A stretch of 64,000 nt of DNA from the NCBI RefSeq assembly GCF_029016485.1, contig NZ_CP092106.1, positions 62,001-126,000 of the forward strand, written 5' to 3'. A model generated the notes under the pieces. It was not told the DNA's origin. It did no database searches and saw nothing but the letters and a program-made list of their open reading frames with translations. The first letter of the stretch is position 1; each line of letters begins with the position of its first letter. Positions 1 to 9,887 of the stretch are shown here, one piece after another. This stretch comes from Vibrio sp. JC009. GTDB taxonomy: Bacteria > Pseudomonadota > Gammaproteobacteria > Enterobacterales > Vibrionaceae. The translations under genes and the position numbers were made by a program.

Positions 1-140
1 AAAAACTGTTTAAGGGAATCCTGGATAAGCTGGAACTTGTAGGAGAAGACGGTAAGGCATTGTTCTTTATCGACAAGGATCTGGCAATGATGGCAAAAGA
101 AGGTTCATCTTCGATAATGGATGCCAGCCCGGCTGAGTAA
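1..140 (+). CDS. ftnA: Non-haem ferritin FtnA, C-terminal end (partial)
   Basis: The first 140 bases read as one open frame (first full codon at 3) of 45 codons ending in TAA at 138-140. The peptide begins [17 protein letters not shown] and contains LFFIDKDL. This matches the last helix and tail of bacterial FtnA as I remember it from E. coli (KLFKSIIDKLSLAGK and LYFIDKEL). FtnA forms a cytoplasmic 24-subunit shell that oxidises and stores iron. The active-site part lies outside the window, so ferroxidase residues cannot be checked. The gene sits just upstream of uspB in the same direction. The identification rests on the short tail only. Confidence 0.8.
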   Translation, partial: KLFKGILDKLELVGEDGKALFFIDKDLAMMAKEGSSSIMDASPAE

Positions 141-208
141 TTCAGCGTAAAGGAAAAGACGTGCGATCATCTTTTTCTTGGCATCTGGGAAGATGTAGGG
201 AGGACAAA

Positions 209-532
209 ATGATCAGTGGAGACACCGTTTTATTAGCATTGATGATAGTGGTGAGCTTGAATTTAGCACGCTATCTGACTGCTTTGCGTTCGTTAATTTT
301 TATCATGAGAGAGGCTCATCCGTTGCTGTACCAGCAAGTGGATGGAGGTGGTTTCTTTACGGCTCATGGGAACGTAACTAAGCAAGTGCGCCTTTTCCAT
401 TACATTAAAGACCGGGAATATCTGCACCACCACGACCCGGTGTTTATCAAGAAGTGCACTAAAGTCAGAGAGCTCTTTGTTCTGTTTGTCTCCTTGCTGG
501 GGGTTACCGTATTTGCTTCCTGGATTCTTTAG
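209..532 (+). CDS. uspB: Universal stress protein B
   Basis: This is a 107-residue inner-membrane protein. The ATG at 209 is chosen because an AGGGAGGA ribosome-binding site precedes it at 197-203 and the product then matches UspB length (about 111 residues in E. coli); an in-frame ATG at 161 would add 16 atypical residues. A hydrophobic segment near residues 6-24 and another at the C-terminus ([18 protein letters not shown]) fit a two-pass membrane protein. In E. coli UspB is sigma-S dependent and linked to ethanol tolerance; its biochemical role is unknown. A weak stem-loop with a T-run follows at 610-638. Confidence 0.9.
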   Translation: MISGDTVLLALMIVVSLNLARYLTALRSLIFIMREAHPLLYQQVDGGGFFTAHGNVTKQVRLFHYIKDREYLHHHDPVFIKKCTKVRELFVLFVSLLGVTVFASWIL

Positions 533-609
533 CTGAAGATGCTTTGGATGAAATAGTAAGGCAGTGAAATTGGCATTAGCGTGCTGAAAAGTTAAAATGG
601 CCTTTGAAT

Positions 610-638
610 AAGGATGTGCGGGTTCGTGCATCCTTTTT
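610..638 (+). terminator. Probable intrinsic terminator after uspB
   Basis: AAGGATG at 610-616 pairs with CATCCTT at 629-635 and is followed by a short T-run. It lies between the uspB stop and the next gene, so it probably ends the uspB transcript. The 7-bp stem makes it moderate in strength. Confidence 0.5.
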
Positions 639-662
639 GTTTGACTGAATACAGAGGTTGTT

Positions 663-1853
663 GTGGTGAGTAACAGAGTCGACGTTGTAATTATTGGTGC
701 CGGAGCGGCCGGGCTGATGTGTGCTGCCGAAGCAGGAAAACGTGGGCGTAAGGTCCTGGTTCTGGATCATGCCAAGAAACCGGGCCGAAAAATTCTGATC
801 TCCGGTGGTGGTAAGTGCAACTTCACTAACTACGACGTCAGTGCCTCGAACTACCTCTGTCAGAATCCGCATTTTGTAAAATCTGCCCTGTCTCAGTACA
901 CAAACTGGGACTTTATCTCACTGGTTTCCAAATATGGCATTGACTATGAAGAGCGCGACCATGGTCAACTTTTCTGCTTAGATTCAGCAAAACAGATTGT
1001 CAGCATGCTTCTTCAGGAGTGTCAGCTGGGTGATGTTGAGTTCCGGTATCAGGCCGATGTGCATTCTATCCAAAAAACGGAAAATGGCTTTAACCTGAAT
1101 GCTGGTACAGAGCTGGTGGAGTGTGAATCTCTGGTTGTTGCCACTGGTGGACTTTCCATGCCAAAGCTTGGCGCAACACCGTTCGGCTACAAAATTGCTG
1201 AGCAGTTTGGGCTTTCTGTTATTCAGACAACCGCAGGGCTGGTGCCTTTCACCCTGCATAAAGAAGACAAAGAGCAGCTGGCTGAACTTTCCGGTATTGC
1301 CATACCTGCTGAAATAACCGCAGAAGACGGAACCAGCTTTAAGGAAGCGCTTCTGTTTACTCACAGAGGTCTGTCTGGTCCAGCTGTTTTACAGATTTCT
1401 TCTTACTGGAAGGCCGGTCAGAAGGTCACAATCAATCTGGTTCCTGAGAATGATGTTGAAGAGCAGCTTAACCGCTCCAAAGAGAAACATCCAAACCAGA
1501 GTCTGAAAATCACCTTATCCCGAATTTTACCAAAGCGCTTTGTGGAGCTTTTGATTGAGCGAAAAGAGCTTCAGGATAAGCCGCTTAAGCAGTTTAATCC
1601 AAAGGAATTGGAAGCAGTTGTTCACCTGCTTGAGAACTGGATCATTCAACCGGTTGGGACTGAAGGGTATCGAACGGCTGAAGTTACCCTCGGAGGCGTT
1701 GATACCAATCATATCTCTTCAAAAACCATGGAAGTGAAAGAGACCAAAGGGCTTTATTTTATCGGTGAAGTGCTCGATGTCACGGGCTGGCTCGGGGGGT
1801 TCAATTTTCAGTGGTGCTGGAGCAGTGGATTTGTGGCGGGGCAGTGGGTTTAA
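663..1853 (+). CDS. YhiN/HI0933-family FAD-dependent oxidoreductase
   Basis: This 396-residue flavoprotein has an N-terminal Rossmann FAD motif GAGAAGL at residues 12-18, the family motif GRKILISGGGKCNFTN near residue 40, and a C-terminal FAD motif around GWLGGFNFQWCWSSGF. These define the HI0933/YhiN family, often labelled aminoacetone oxidase-like; the true substrate is not established. The start is GTG at 663 or the adjacent GTG at 666. It is transcribed alone, between uspB and a convergent membrane-protein gene. I am confident of the family but not of the reaction. Confidence 0.88.
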   Translation: MVSNRVDVVIIGAGAAGLMCAAEAGKRGRKVLVLDHAKKPGRKILISGGGKCNFTNYDVSASNYLCQNPHFVKSALSQYTNWDFISLVSKYGIDYEERDHGQLFCLDSAKQIVSMLLQECQLGDVEFRYQADVHSIQKTENGFNLNAGTELVECESLVVATGGLSMPKLGATPFGYKIAEQFGLSVIQTTAGLVPFTLHKEDKEQLAELSGIAIPAEITAEDGTSFKEALLFTHRGLSGPAVLQISSYWKAGQKVTINLVPENDVEEQLNRSKEKHPNQSLKITLSRILPKRFVELLIERKELQDKPLKQFNPKELEAVVHLLENWIIQPVGTEGYRTAEVTLGGVDTNHISSKTMEVKETKGLYFIGEVLDVTGWLGGFNFQWCWSSGFVAGQWV

Positions 1854-1880
1854 CCTGCCCCGAACATTAAAACGGATTGA

Positions 1881-2510
1881 TTATTCGGCTTTTTCTTTAA
1901 CAGAGCAGCTCAGATTATATCTTGCGTGTTGAGCGGCAATGGTTCCTGATGAGTATGAGGAGTCCAGGCTGAACAGGCCGACAATCAGAGTGGTTTTAAA
2001 CTGATCTACAGGGGATTCAGACTGTTTTTCATAACCACACGCATCCAGAATCTGGTTTCTGGACCAGAGCATGTCAGTGTAGGTAAACCCTTCTTTAATT
2101 CTTTTGCTTATTTCTTCTTTAACCGGCTCAGAGAGTGGATGTCCGGCTTCAGATAGCACAGCTTTGTAATCTTCGGTCACAGAGTCAGGAATGCCGGCGC
2201 TTGTCCCCAGGTAATACAGGCCTCCAAAGAGAACGCCAACAACCAGTAAACTGCTGCCCAGGATTTTTATCAGACCTTTATATCCGTCGCCTGCAAAAAA
2301 GCGAGGCCAGGTCAGAATGTAGTATGCCTCTACGATATAGCCAAATGCCGACTTAAAGTCAGGCTCCCGGTCATAACCTGAAGATGAGAGTTGTCCGATT
2401 TTTACTGCCATACCAATCAGCAGATAAATAACCGTCAGTAATGGCGCAAACCAGAAACCTAACAAAATCAGAACCAAAGGCCAGGTTATCGACCACACTT
2501 TATTTTTCAT
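1881..2510 (-). CDS. Uncharacterised membrane protein
   Basis: I do not recognise this 209-residue protein. It begins MKNKVWSITWPLVLILLG and has one or two hydrophobic segments within the first 35 residues, then a short charged loop (SGYDREPDF). A further hydrophobic stretch lies near residues 80-105 (GLIKILGSSLLVVGVLFG). The C-terminal half (about 105-209) is soluble-looking with scattered cysteines (DACGYEK, LSCSVKEKAE). The topology suggests a small inner-membrane protein with a periplasmic or cytoplasmic tail domain. It is monocistronic and convergent with the YhiN-family gene. No function can be inferred from its neighbours. Confidence 0.75.
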   Translation of the reverse strand: MKNKVWSITWPLVLILLGFWFAPLLTVIYLLIGMAVKIGQLSSSGYDREPDFKSAFGYIVEAYYILTWPRFFAGDGYKGLIKILGSSLLVVGVLFGGLYYLGTSAGIPDSVTEDYKAVLSEAGHPLSEPVKEEISKRIKEGFTYTDMLWSRNQILDACGYEKQSESPVDQFKTTLIVGLFSLDSSYSSGTIAAQHARYNLSCSVKEKAE

Positions 2511-2738
2511 TCCGTACTTCCTGATAATTTACTTCAAATAAGCAGTGATGCTTTTTAACACAATATGCTTTTCCTTACTCCGTAAGGCAACAGTTACTTT
2601 GTTGTAAACGCAACTTGCTATGCTGTCAATCTGGCATACAGTTTGTTGTGTCACTGCACACAAGAGCCTAAAAATTACCCGCCCCCCTCCCTCTTTCTGA
2701 CCTATATTTTATGTGTAGGATGGAAGCGGGGTGAGGGA

Positions 2739-3563
2739 ATGAGTCAAGACAACATATTAGAAAAAGTAGATGAACTACCGAGGCTGGAAAAGGTTCTCCA
2801 CGAAATTCTTGAAATGGTGAATCAGATTGACTTTGATTTTGATGAGTTGGCACTAAAAGTTTCTATGGACCAGATGCTTAGCACAAAGATGCTGAGGATG
2901 GCCAATTCAGCTCAGTTTGGGGGGCGCAGGGAAGTTTCTTCAATTAATGAAGCGATTGTCAGGGTTGGCAGTGATGCGGTGCGTACTCTGGTTCGTTGTT
3001 CGGTAATGTCTCAGGCTTTTCCTAAGCTTGAAACCCTCAGCCTGAAAGATTACTGGGCAAATACCTTCGAAGTTTCCATGATTGCAGGCCAGCTGGCACC
3101 AAAGGTGGGTCTTGATCCCAATGAAATATTTACCATGGGAACATTGCATAACATGGGGCTGCTGTTGATCCATACCAATGTGCCGGAAATGGCAAAAGAG
3201 ATAACCAAGAGGGTCGAAGGGGGCGAAAAACCTTTTGCGGTTCAGAGAGAGGTTCTGGGTACCGATGTACCGACACTAGGAGCTAAGCTGGCCGAAGCAT
3301 GGGATTTTCCTCCGCAAATGGTCGATGCTATCGCTCACTCACATAGCCCGGCCAAGGCTCAGGTCTCCAAGAAGGCGGCATTTCTTCTGCGTTTTGCCAT
3401 TGATGTGCACAAAGCCTGGGACTCATTATTTGACAGAGACAAGGTAGTTTTTGTCACCAAGCACCCTTGTAGCAAAGTCTTCGGGTTCGGCCCGGAAATC
3501 TCGGATATGATTGATGAAATACGGGGCGAAGGTTATGAACTGGCCTATCAGATGTTTAGTTAG
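2739..3563 (+). CDS. HDOD-domain signalling protein
   Basis: The 274-residue product is essentially one HDOD domain. It contains LPRLEKVLHEILEMV near the start, an NSAQFGG motif, SINEAIVRVGSDAVRTL, and the degenerate HD-like segment TMGTLHNMGLLL. HDOD proteins are HD-phosphohydrolase relatives that usually lack catalytic metal ligands and act in signalling, including chemotaxis and cyclic-di-GMP pathways. The ATG at 2739 is preferred over an upstream in-frame start at 2643 because the extra residues are unlike the family and a GAGGGA site lies just before 2739. Its tail overlaps the end of the convergent exporter gene by 8 bp. The specific pathway is unknown. Confidence 0.85.
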   Translation: MSQDNILEKVDELPRLEKVLHEILEMVNQIDFDFDELALKVSMDQMLSTKMLRMANSAQFGGRREVSSINEAIVRVGSDAVRTLVRCSVMSQAFPKLETLSLKDYWANTFEVSMIAGQLAPKVGLDPNEIFTMGTLHNMGLLLIHTNVPEMAKEITKRVEGGEKPFAVQREVLGTDVPTLGAKLAEAWDFPPQMVDAIAHSHSPAKAQVSKKAAFLLRFAIDVHKAWDSLFDRDKVVFVTKHPCSKVFGFGPEISDMIDEIRGEGYELAYQMFS

Positions 3564-4446
3564 CCGGTTTTCGCTTAAGTTGCTGAACAACCAGGCCACT
3601 GACTATCATCACCAGACCGACAAGTGTGGAAAACGGAATTTCCTCACCGATAACGGAAGCCAGTAATATCAGAGAGATAAAGGGTGAAATAAAGATAAGG
3701 TTACTGATCCGTGCAGTGTTGTCCGTCGCTTTTAATGCGGACAACCAGAGCACAAAAGTTATTCCCATCTCAAACAGCCCGACATAAGTGACCGCCAGCC
3801 AGCCCTGATAGCTTGCCTGCCAGCTTTCCCCTTCATAAATACTAAGTGCTACGGCAAATGGCAGCGCTACCAGAAAACCCAACAGAACACCGATAACAGG
3901 ATCGGCTTTGTTTTTAGTATTCAGAATCCAGTATCCCGCCCAGAGCAGGGTTGAAAGCAGGGCAAGACCCACACCAAGAGGGCTGTCGAACTCCAATGCC
4001 AGGATATCTCCTTTGGTGGCAATAACCACAACACCGGCATAACCGAGCAGACAGGCCAGCCAGTCCTGCTTACGGATTTTTTGCCCCAGAAACAGAGCGG
4101 CCATCAGGGTCAGAGTTATTGCCCAGCTGTAGTTTAACGGCTGAGCCTGAGAGGCCGGTAACAGGTCATAGGCTTTAAACAGAATCAGGTAGTAAGCCAG
4201 CGGATTAATCAGACCCAGAATCAGATAATAAAGCGGATTGGAGAAAAACGTATTCGCAAGCCGGTTTAACTTTCCCTGATAAAAGCAGATACCAGCCAGC
4301 GCCAGTGCAGAGACAGAGCTTGCCACCGTCAGCATCTGGATAGGGGTAAATTCCAGTAGCGTGAGTTTAAATGCCGTGGCCACAGTGGACCACAGCAGAA
4401 CGGCTGAAATGCCCAGAGTTAATGCGCGTTTTTCGTTTTTCATCAT
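3556..4446 (-). CDS. EamA-family (DMT) transporter
   Basis: This 296-residue protein has ten hydrophobic segments arranged as two EamA repeats, each of five helices. Conserved features include a proline-bearing first repeat (ALTLGISAVLLWSTVATAF) and the second-repeat segment WAGYWILNTKN. Members of the drug/metabolite transporter superfamily export amino acids, purines or other metabolites from the cytoplasm; this substrate cannot be read from sequence. It is divergent from rmuC and convergent with the HDOD gene. The length is typical of the family. Confidence 0.88.
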   Translation of the reverse strand: MMKNEKRALTLGISAVLLWSTVATAFKLTLLEFTPIQMLTVASSVSALALAGICFYQGKLNRLANTFFSNPLYYLILGLINPLAYYLILFKAYDLLPASQAQPLNYSWAITLTLMAALFLGQKIRKQDWLACLLGYAGVVVIATKGDILALEFDSPLGVGLALLSTLLWAGYWILNTKNKADPVIGVLLGFLVALPFAVALSIYEGESWQASYQGWLAVTYVGLFEMGITFVLWLSALKATDNTARISNLIFISPFISLILLASVIGEEIPFSTLVGLVMIVSGLVVQQLKRKPAN

Positions 4447-4567
4447 GTTTACGTCTTAATGGAGAGGCACAGTTTACACTGAGGCCACAGCGAATTCTAA
4501 ACATAACTATCTGGACATTTATCCAGTGGTTTCATACCATTTTAAAAAAACAGATTCAGGTTTCGTT

Positions 4568-6082
4568 ATGCAGTGGATTCTCGACAATCAGACTTTGGTT
4601 ATTGCTGTGACAGCAAGCACCCTATTTGGCGGGCTTATTTCGGGCTGGTGGGTAAGTCAGAAAATGGCATTCAGACTTGCCCTTTTAGAGCAGCAGTCAG
4701 AATCCGATCAGAAATTGCTACTGGGAAAGCTGGCCGACTTGGAAAAGGCGCTTGCTGAAAGCCAGGATGAACTGGATCAGCTGGATATTGAGCGTGATAA
4801 AGCGGCAATGGAGCTCAGGCAATCCCACGGCAAGCTGATGGCTGCGGTGGAGAAACTGCGTCACTTTGAGACGGTCAATCAGGAACGGCTTCACTATCAG
4901 CAGGAACTGGAAGGCTCAAAAGAGCAGCTGGCTCAGCTGCATGCCGATATCCGTGAGCAGGAAGCCCGTCATCAGGAAGAAAACCGGGCCAGTAAAGAAA
5001 AATTGCAACTACTGGAACAGGCAGAAGAAAGGCTGAAACAGCAGTTTGAGCAACTGGCAAACCAGTTATTTGAGGTGAAAACAGCCAGAGTGGATCAGCA
5101 GAACAAGCAAAGTCTGGAAGGTCTGCTGACTCCGCTGAAAGAGCAACTGGAAGGCTTTAAGAAGCAGGTGACCGACAGCTTTAGCTTTGAATCCAGAGAG
5201 AGGCATACTCTGGTGCACGAAATCAAAAGCCTGCAAAGGCTGAATGAAAAGATGGCGCAGGAAGCGGTAAACCTGACTCAGGCCCTGAAGGGAGACAACA
5301 AACAGCAGGGCAACTGGGGTGAAGTGGTTCTGGCCCGTGTTTTGGCCGAATCCGGATTAAGAGAAGGGCACGAATACCAGACACAGGTCAGCCTGCAGGA
5401 TGAAGCAGGAAAAAGATATCAGCCCGATGTGATTGTTCATTTACCTCATGATAAACAGGTTGTCGTGGATTCCAAAATGGCGCTGGTAGCCTATGAAAGA
5501 TACTTTAATGCAGAGCAGGATGAAGAGCGGGAGCAGGCATTAAGTGAGCATTTACTTGCGCTTCGGACCCATATTAAAGGCTTAAGTCAGAAGGATTATC
5601 AGAAACTGAAAGGTATCGAAAGCCTGGATTATGTACTGATGTTTATTCCGGTGGAACCCGCCTTTCAGGTCGCCATTGAGGCGGATCCAAGCCTGGTTAA
5701 AGATGCCATGGAAAACAACATCATCCTGGTCAGCCCTACCACCTTGCTGGTGGCGCTGCGAACCATAGATAATCTGTGGCGTAATGAAAGGCAGAACCAG
5801 AATGCTAAAGTCATTGCGGAAAGAGCAAGCAAGCTTTACGACAAGCTCAGACTGTTCCTGACCGATATGGAAGCCATCGGGCAGTCACTGGATAAGGCAA
5901 GCCAGAATTATCAGGGAGCCATGAATAAACTGACCACAGGCCGGGGCAACGTGATTCGTCAGGCGGAAAGCTTTAAAGAGCTGGGGGTGGAAATTAAGCG
6001 ACCTATACCGCAGAGCCTGACAGAAATTACCCAAAATGAAGTGGTTACAGAAAGACATCCCATTGAGGATAAAGTAAACTGA
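4568..6082 (+). CDS. rmuC: DNA recombination protein RmuC
   Basis: The 504-residue protein has an N-terminal membrane anchor ([19 protein letters not shown]). A long coiled coil rich in Gln, Glu and Leu covers about residues 35-200. A C-terminal nuclease-like domain carries [22 protein letters not shown] and [15 protein letters not shown]. RmuC limits inversions at short inverted repeats in E. coli and has also been tied to phage defence. ATG 4568 follows a plausible site and yields the anchor at the N-terminus; an in-frame ATG at 4526 is also possible. The ubiquinone genes begin 38 bp downstream. The window's many inverted repeats make its presence noteworthy but not causal. Confidence 0.92.
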   Translation: MQWILDNQTLVIAVTASTLFGGLISGWWVSQKMAFRLALLEQQSESDQKLLLGKLADLEKALAESQDELDQLDIERDKAAMELRQSHGKLMAAVEKLRHFETVNQERLHYQQELEGSKEQLAQLHADIREQEARHQEENRASKEKLQLLEQAEERLKQQFEQLANQLFEVKTARVDQQNKQSLEGLLTPLKEQLEGFKKQVTDSFSFESRERHTLVHEIKSLQRLNEKMAQEAVNLTQALKGDNKQQGNWGEVVLARVLAESGLREGHEYQTQVSLQDEAGKRYQPDVIVHLPHDKQVVVDSKMALVAYERYFNAEQDEEREQALSEHLLALRTHIKGLSQKDYQKLKGIESLDYVLMFIPVEPAFQVAIEADPSLVKDAMENNIILVSPTTLLVALRTIDNLWRNERQNQNAKVIAERASKLYDKLRLFLTDMEAIGQSLDKASQNYQGAMNKLTTGRGNVIRQAESFKELGVEIKRPIPQSLTEITQNEVVTERHPIEDKVN

Positions 6083-6120
6083 ACTGGCTCAATGAGAAAG
6101 TAACAAGACAGAACAGTAAA

Positions 6121-6903
6121 ATGACAGATATGACCCTAGAATCAAATCCGGTTGTGGGCACAGATGAAACCACACACTTCGGATTTCAGACCGTAGCCAA
6201 AGACGAAAAAGTGGCCAAAGTTGCCGAGGTTTTTCACTCGGTAGCCACTAAATACGACATTATGAATGACCTGATGTCAGGCGGCATTCACCGATTATGG
6301 AAGCGCTTTACCATCGATTGCAGTGGCGCCCGTCCGGGACAGAGAATTCTTGATCTTGGTGGCGGTACCGGTGATCTGACGGCGAAGTTTTCCCGTATCG
6401 TCGGTGAAAAAGGTCATGTGATTCTGGCGGATATCAATAACTCAATGCTGAATGTCGGCCGTGACAAGTTAAGAGACTGCGGCGTTGTGGGCAATGTTCA
6501 CTACGTTCAGGCCAATGCTGAAGAACTGCCGTTCCCGGATGACTATTTTGACTGTATTACCATCAGCTTCTGTCTTCGTAACGTAACCGATAAAGACAAG
6601 GCGTTACGCTCCATGTTCCGTGTGCTAAAGCCGGGTGGCCGCCTGCTTGTTCTTGAGTTCTCCAAGCCTCTGATTGAGCCGCTTTCAAAGGTGTACGATG
6701 CTTACTCTTTCCACCTTCTGCCTAAAATGGGCGAAGTGATTGCTAATGACTCTGAGAGTTACCGCTATCTGGCTGAGTCAATCCGCATGCATCCGGATCA
6801 GGATACGCTGAAAGGGATGATGGAAGAGGCCGGTTTTGAAAAAACAAGTTACTACAACCTGACCGGTGGTATTGTCGCACTGCACCGTGGATATAAATTC
6901 TGA
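6121..6903 (+). CDS. ubiE: Demethylmenaquinone/ubiquinone methyltransferase UbiE
   Basis: This 260-residue class I methyltransferase performs the C-methylation step of ubiquinone and menaquinone biosynthesis using S-adenosylmethionine. The cofactor motif [12 protein letters not shown] lies around residues 75-86, and the family signatures [18 protein letters not shown] and [14 protein letters not shown] are present. It is the first gene of ubiE-ubiJ-ubiB, with ubiJ starting 8 bp after its stop. The product acts with UbiJ, UbiB and other Ubi proteins in a soluble/membrane complex. Length and motifs match E. coli UbiE closely. Confidence 0.97.
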   Translation: MTDMTLESNPVVGTDETTHFGFQTVAKDEKVAKVAEVFHSVATKYDIMNDLMSGGIHRLWKRFTIDCSGARPGQRILDLGGGTGDLTAKFSRIVGEKGHVILADINNSMLNVGRDKLRDCGVVGNVHYVQANAEELPFPDDYFDCITISFCLRNVTDKDKALRSMFRVLKPGGRLLVLEFSKPLIEPLSKVYDAYSFHLLPKMGEVIANDSESYRYLAESIRMHPDQDTLKGMMEEAGFEKTSYYNLTGGIVALHRGYKF

Positions 6904-6910
6904 GGAAAGC

Positions 6911-7516
6911 ATGCCATTTGAACCGCTTGCAACGGCTGCTATTGAAACAGCATTAAACACACTGATTAATGACAATCCTGACCATGCAAGGCGTCTTCTG
7001 CGTCTTAAGGGGCAGGTTTTACAGATCCACCTGATAGAGGTGGACAAGACGCTGACCTTTATCTTTAGTCAGCAGGTCGATGTGCTGGCTGCCTACGAAG
7101 GAGAGCCAGACTGTTATCTTTCCATTCACCTGTCGGCACTGCCTGAGCTGAAGAATCAGTCTAATATTACTCAGTTGATCAGGCAGGAAAAAATCGAGCT
7201 GGAAGGCGATATCAAGCTGGTACAGAACTTCTCTCAACTGCTTGAAGAGATTAAGCCTGATATCGAGGAGTGGATCTCCCGCTATACCGGCGACATTGTT
7301 GCCCATACTTTTGTTCAGGGTGCCAAAGACCTTGCCTGCTGGGTGAAGCGCCAGGCGAAAAGACATGAAAACCACCTAGGTCAGGTGCTGACAGAGGAGT
7401 GGAAAATTGCTCCGCCTCCGCTGGAAGTGGCTTATTTCTGCGATCAGGTTGATGATGTAAAGCAACTGGCAGACAAGCTGGAAAGCCGGCTGAATAAGCT
7501 GTTGGAGAGAGTATGA
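6911..7516 (+). CDS. ubiJ: Ubiquinone biosynthesis accessory factor UbiJ
   Basis: The 201-residue protein has an N-terminal SCP2-like lipid-binding domain and a helical C-terminus ending [19 protein letters not shown]. UbiJ binds lipids and, with UbiK, organises the ubiquinone-biosynthesis complex. ATG 6911 is chosen because GAGGAAAG lies just upstream and the protein then starts in the SCP2 domain; the frame is open back into ubiE. Its stop overlaps the ubiB start at 7513 (ATGA), indicating translational coupling. Position between ubiE and ubiB is diagnostic. Confidence 0.93.
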   Translation: MPFEPLATAAIETALNTLINDNPDHARRLLRLKGQVLQIHLIEVDKTLTFIFSQQVDVLAAYEGEPDCYLSIHLSALPELKNQSNITQLIRQEKIELEGDIKLVQNFSQLLEEIKPDIEEWISRYTGDIVAHTFVQGAKDLACWVKRQAKRHENHLGQVLTEEWKIAPPPLEVAYFCDQVDDVKQLADKLESRLNKLLERV

Positions 7517-9147
7517 CACCAACAGAACTGAAAAGACTCTACCGAATTACCAAAGTTCAGCTTGAATACGGGCTGGATGAACTGCTCCCTGAGCATCAGC
7601 TGACCAAAGCCCCCCTTCTGGCGCGAAAAGCGCTGTTCTGGATTAAGAACAGGCATCAGGATAAGCCGCTGGGTGTCAGACTAAGGCTGGCACTTCAGGA
7701 GTTAGGTCCCGTCTGGATCAAATTCGGCCAGATGATGTCTACCCGAAGAGACCTGTTTCCTCCTCATCTTGCTGATCAGTTAGCCCTGCTTCAGGACAGA
7801 GTGGCGCCATTTGACGGTGAGCTGGCAAAGCAGCAGATGGAAGAGGCCTTAGGCGGCCCGCTGGAAAACTGGTTTACCGATTTTGATATCGAACCTCTGG
7901 CTTCCGCTTCTATTGCTCAGGTGCACACAGCCAGACTGAAAGAGAGTGGCCGGGAGATAGTGCTTAAGGTTATCCGCCCTGACATTCGTCCGGTTATCGA
8001 TGCGGACATCAAGCTGATGTACCGGATGGCCCGGTTGGTAGCAAAGGCGACACCGGAAGCTAAGCGCCTGAAGCCGGTTGAAGTTGTACGTGAGTATGAA
8101 AAAACATTGCTGGATGAGCTGGATCTAAGACGTGAAGCCGCGAATGCGATTCAGCTAAGAAGAAATTTCGAAGGCAGTGAAGAGCTGTATGTTCCGGAAG
8201 TGATCCCGGATTTAAGCAGTGAATCCCTTATGGTGTCTGAGCGTATCTATGGCATTCAGGTTTCGGATATTGAAGGGTTGGAAGCTAACGGCACCAATAT
8301 GAAGCTGCTGGCTGAGCGCGGTGTCAGTGTTTTCTTCACTCAGGTGTTCCGGGACAGCTTTTTCCATGCAGATATGCATCCGGGGAATGTGTTTGTTCAG
8401 TATGACCATCCGGAAAATCCGCAGTGGATCGGACTGGACTGCGGCATAGTCGGCACCCTGAACAGCGAAGATAAACGTTATCTGGCGGAAAACTTTCTGG
8501 CCTTCTTTAACCGTGATTACCATAAAGTGGCTCAGCTGCATGTGGATTCAGGCTGGGTTCCGGAAGATACCAATGTTCAGGAGTTTGAGTTTGCCATTCG
8601 TATCGTCTGCGAACCGATCTTTGCCAAACCGCTTTGTGAAATCTCTTTCGGTCATGTGCTGCTGAATCTGTTTAATACTGCGCGCCGCTTTAATATGGAA
8701 GTGCAGCCGCAACTGGTATTGCTGCAGAAAACTCTGCTCTATATTGAAGGTTTGGGGCGACAGCTGTATCCGCAGCTGGATCTGTGGGAAACCGCCAAGC
8801 CGTTTCTTGAAAAGTGGATGGCCAATCAGGTTGGCCCTCAGTCAATAATCAATGCTGTAAAAGAGAAGGCGCCATTCTGGACCGAGCGGTTGCCGGAGTT
8901 ACCTGAGTTAGTCTATGACAACCTGAAACGAGGTCGCGAAATTGACCAGAAAATGGACAAAATATATCAGGGATACCGAGAATCGAAGCGGAACCATGGA
9001 AAAGCTAAATTATTCCTTGGAATTGGATCGACTCTCGTCGTATGCTCTTCAATACTTGTATTAGGTCCATTTAGCTACCTATCTGTAGGTAGTGGTATTA
9101 CAGGTGTCACATTTTGGCTGTTAAGTTGGCGTACCTACAGCAAATAA
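7513..9147 (+). CDS. ubiB: Ubiquinone biosynthesis kinase-like protein UbiB
   Basis: This 544-residue ABC1/ADCK/UbiB atypical kinase has the hallmark KFGQ motif ([16 protein letters not shown]), the alanine-rich nucleotide loop SASIAQVH, a catalytic segment [13 protein letters not shown] and the metal-binding LDCGIVGTL. Two hydrophobic helices at the C-terminus (about residues 500-540) anchor it in the inner membrane. UbiB has ATPase activity and is thought to extract or present ubiquinone intermediates. It is translationally coupled to ubiJ and followed 57 bp later by tatA, the order commonly seen in Gammaproteobacteria. Confidence 0.97.
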   Translation: MTPTELKRLYRITKVQLEYGLDELLPEHQLTKAPLLARKALFWIKNRHQDKPLGVRLRLALQELGPVWIKFGQMMSTRRDLFPPHLADQLALLQDRVAPFDGELAKQQMEEALGGPLENWFTDFDIEPLASASIAQVHTARLKESGREIVLKVIRPDIRPVIDADIKLMYRMARLVAKATPEAKRLKPVEVVREYEKTLLDELDLRREAANAIQLRRNFEGSEELYVPEVIPDLSSESLMVSERIYGIQVSDIEGLEANGTNMKLLAERGVSVFFTQVFRDSFFHADMHPGNVFVQYDHPENPQWIGLDCGIVGTLNSEDKRYLAENFLAFFNRDYHKVAQLHVDSGWVPEDTNVQEFEFAIRIVCEPIFAKPLCEISFGHVLLNLFNTARRFNMEVQPQLVLLQKTLLYIEGLGRQLYPQLDLWETAKPFLEKWMANQVGPQSIINAVKEKAPFWTERLPELPELVYDNLKRGREIDQKMDKIYQGYRESKRNHGKAKLFLGIGSTLVVCSSILVLGPFSYLSVGSGITGVTFWLLSWRTYSK

Positions 9148-9204
9148 TCGGTACACTTAACGGATTAATTACTATGTTCAATCATTGTCCCTGAGGTATG
9201 TAGA

Positions 9205-9450
9205 ATGGGTGGTATTAGTATCTGGCAATTGCTTATCATTGCTGTAATTGTTGTATTGCTGTTCGGAACTAAGAAGTTGCGTAATATGGGTGGCGATCTG
9301 GGTTCTGCTGTTAAAGGTTTCAAAAAAGCAATGAACGACGATGAGCCTGCGTCAAAAGAGAAAGATGCGGACTTTGAGCCTCAGAATATCGAACAGAAGA
9401 AAGAAGCGTCTTCTTCTGAAGAAGTTAAAAAAGACAAAGAGCAGGCATAA
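9205..9450 (+). CDS. tatA: Sec-independent translocase subunit TatA
   Basis: This 81-residue protein has a short N-terminal transmembrane helix ([19 protein letters not shown]), the conserved FGTKKLR hinge, an amphipathic helix ([12 protein letters not shown]) and a very charged tail. TatA forms the size-variable pore through which folded proteins cross the inner membrane. The tail rich in Lys and Glu is normal for the family. tatB begins 4 bp after its stop, so the two are co-translated or closely linked. Confidence 0.97.
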   Translation: MGGISIWQLLIIAVIVVLLFGTKKLRNMGGDLGSAVKGFKKAMNDDEPASKEKDADFEPQNIEQKKEASSSEEVKKDKEQA

Positions 9451-9453
9451 ACC

Positions 9454-9810
9454 GTGTTTGATATCGGTTTTTGGGAACTGATACTGATTTCCGTTGTTGG
9501 TCTGGTTGTTTTAGGACCGGAGCGACTGCCTGTTGCCATTCGCAGTATTTCCAGGTTTATTAGTGGAGCTAAAGCGATGGCCAACGGTGTGAAAGATGAA
9601 CTTTCCCATGAACTAAAGATTCAGGAACTGCAGGACAACCTGAAGAAGGCCGAAAAGATGAGTATGGAGGAGCTTTCTCCCGATCTTAAGGCTTCAGTTG
9701 AAGAGCTGAAACAAGCGGCGAAGGATGTACAGCGCCCGTTTGCTGATGCGGCCTCGTCAGCGGAATCTGCAGTTAAGCCTGAGTCTAAGACAGAAAGTAA
9801 AGCCGAGTAG
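9454..9810 (+). CDS. tatB: Sec-independent translocase subunit TatB
   Basis: The 118-residue product has the TatB N-terminus [25 protein letters not shown], with the Glu in the membrane helix and the GPERLP hinge that distinguish it from TatA. A long amphipathic and coiled region follows ([17 protein letters not shown]), with an acidic, alanine-rich tail. TatB pairs with TatC to bind twin-arginine signal peptides. The start is GTG at 9454, fixed by the FDIGF beginning. A terminator-like hairpin lies between this gene and tatC. Confidence 0.96.
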   Translation: MFDIGFWELILISVVGLVVLGPERLPVAIRSISRFISGAKAMANGVKDELSHELKIQELQDNLKKAEKMSMEELSPDLKASVEELKQAAKDVQRPFADAASSAESAVKPESKTESKAE

Positions 9811-9843
9811 TACAGAAGTAAGATATTCGGCGTTATAGTACTG

Positions 9844-9874
9844 GAGCTGCCGACGATGCAGCTCTTTTGTTTTT
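9844..9874 (+). terminator. Terminator-like hairpin between tatB and tatC
   Basis: GAGCTGC at 9844-9850 and GCAGCTC at 9858-9864 form a perfect 7-bp stem with a 7-base loop, followed directly by TTTTGTTTTT. This is the form of an intrinsic terminator, placed 13 bp before the tatC start codon. It may attenuate tatC relative to tatAB or act as an RNA-processing or stability element. Confidence 0.6.
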
Positions 9875-9887
9875 CCGCGAGGTTTAT

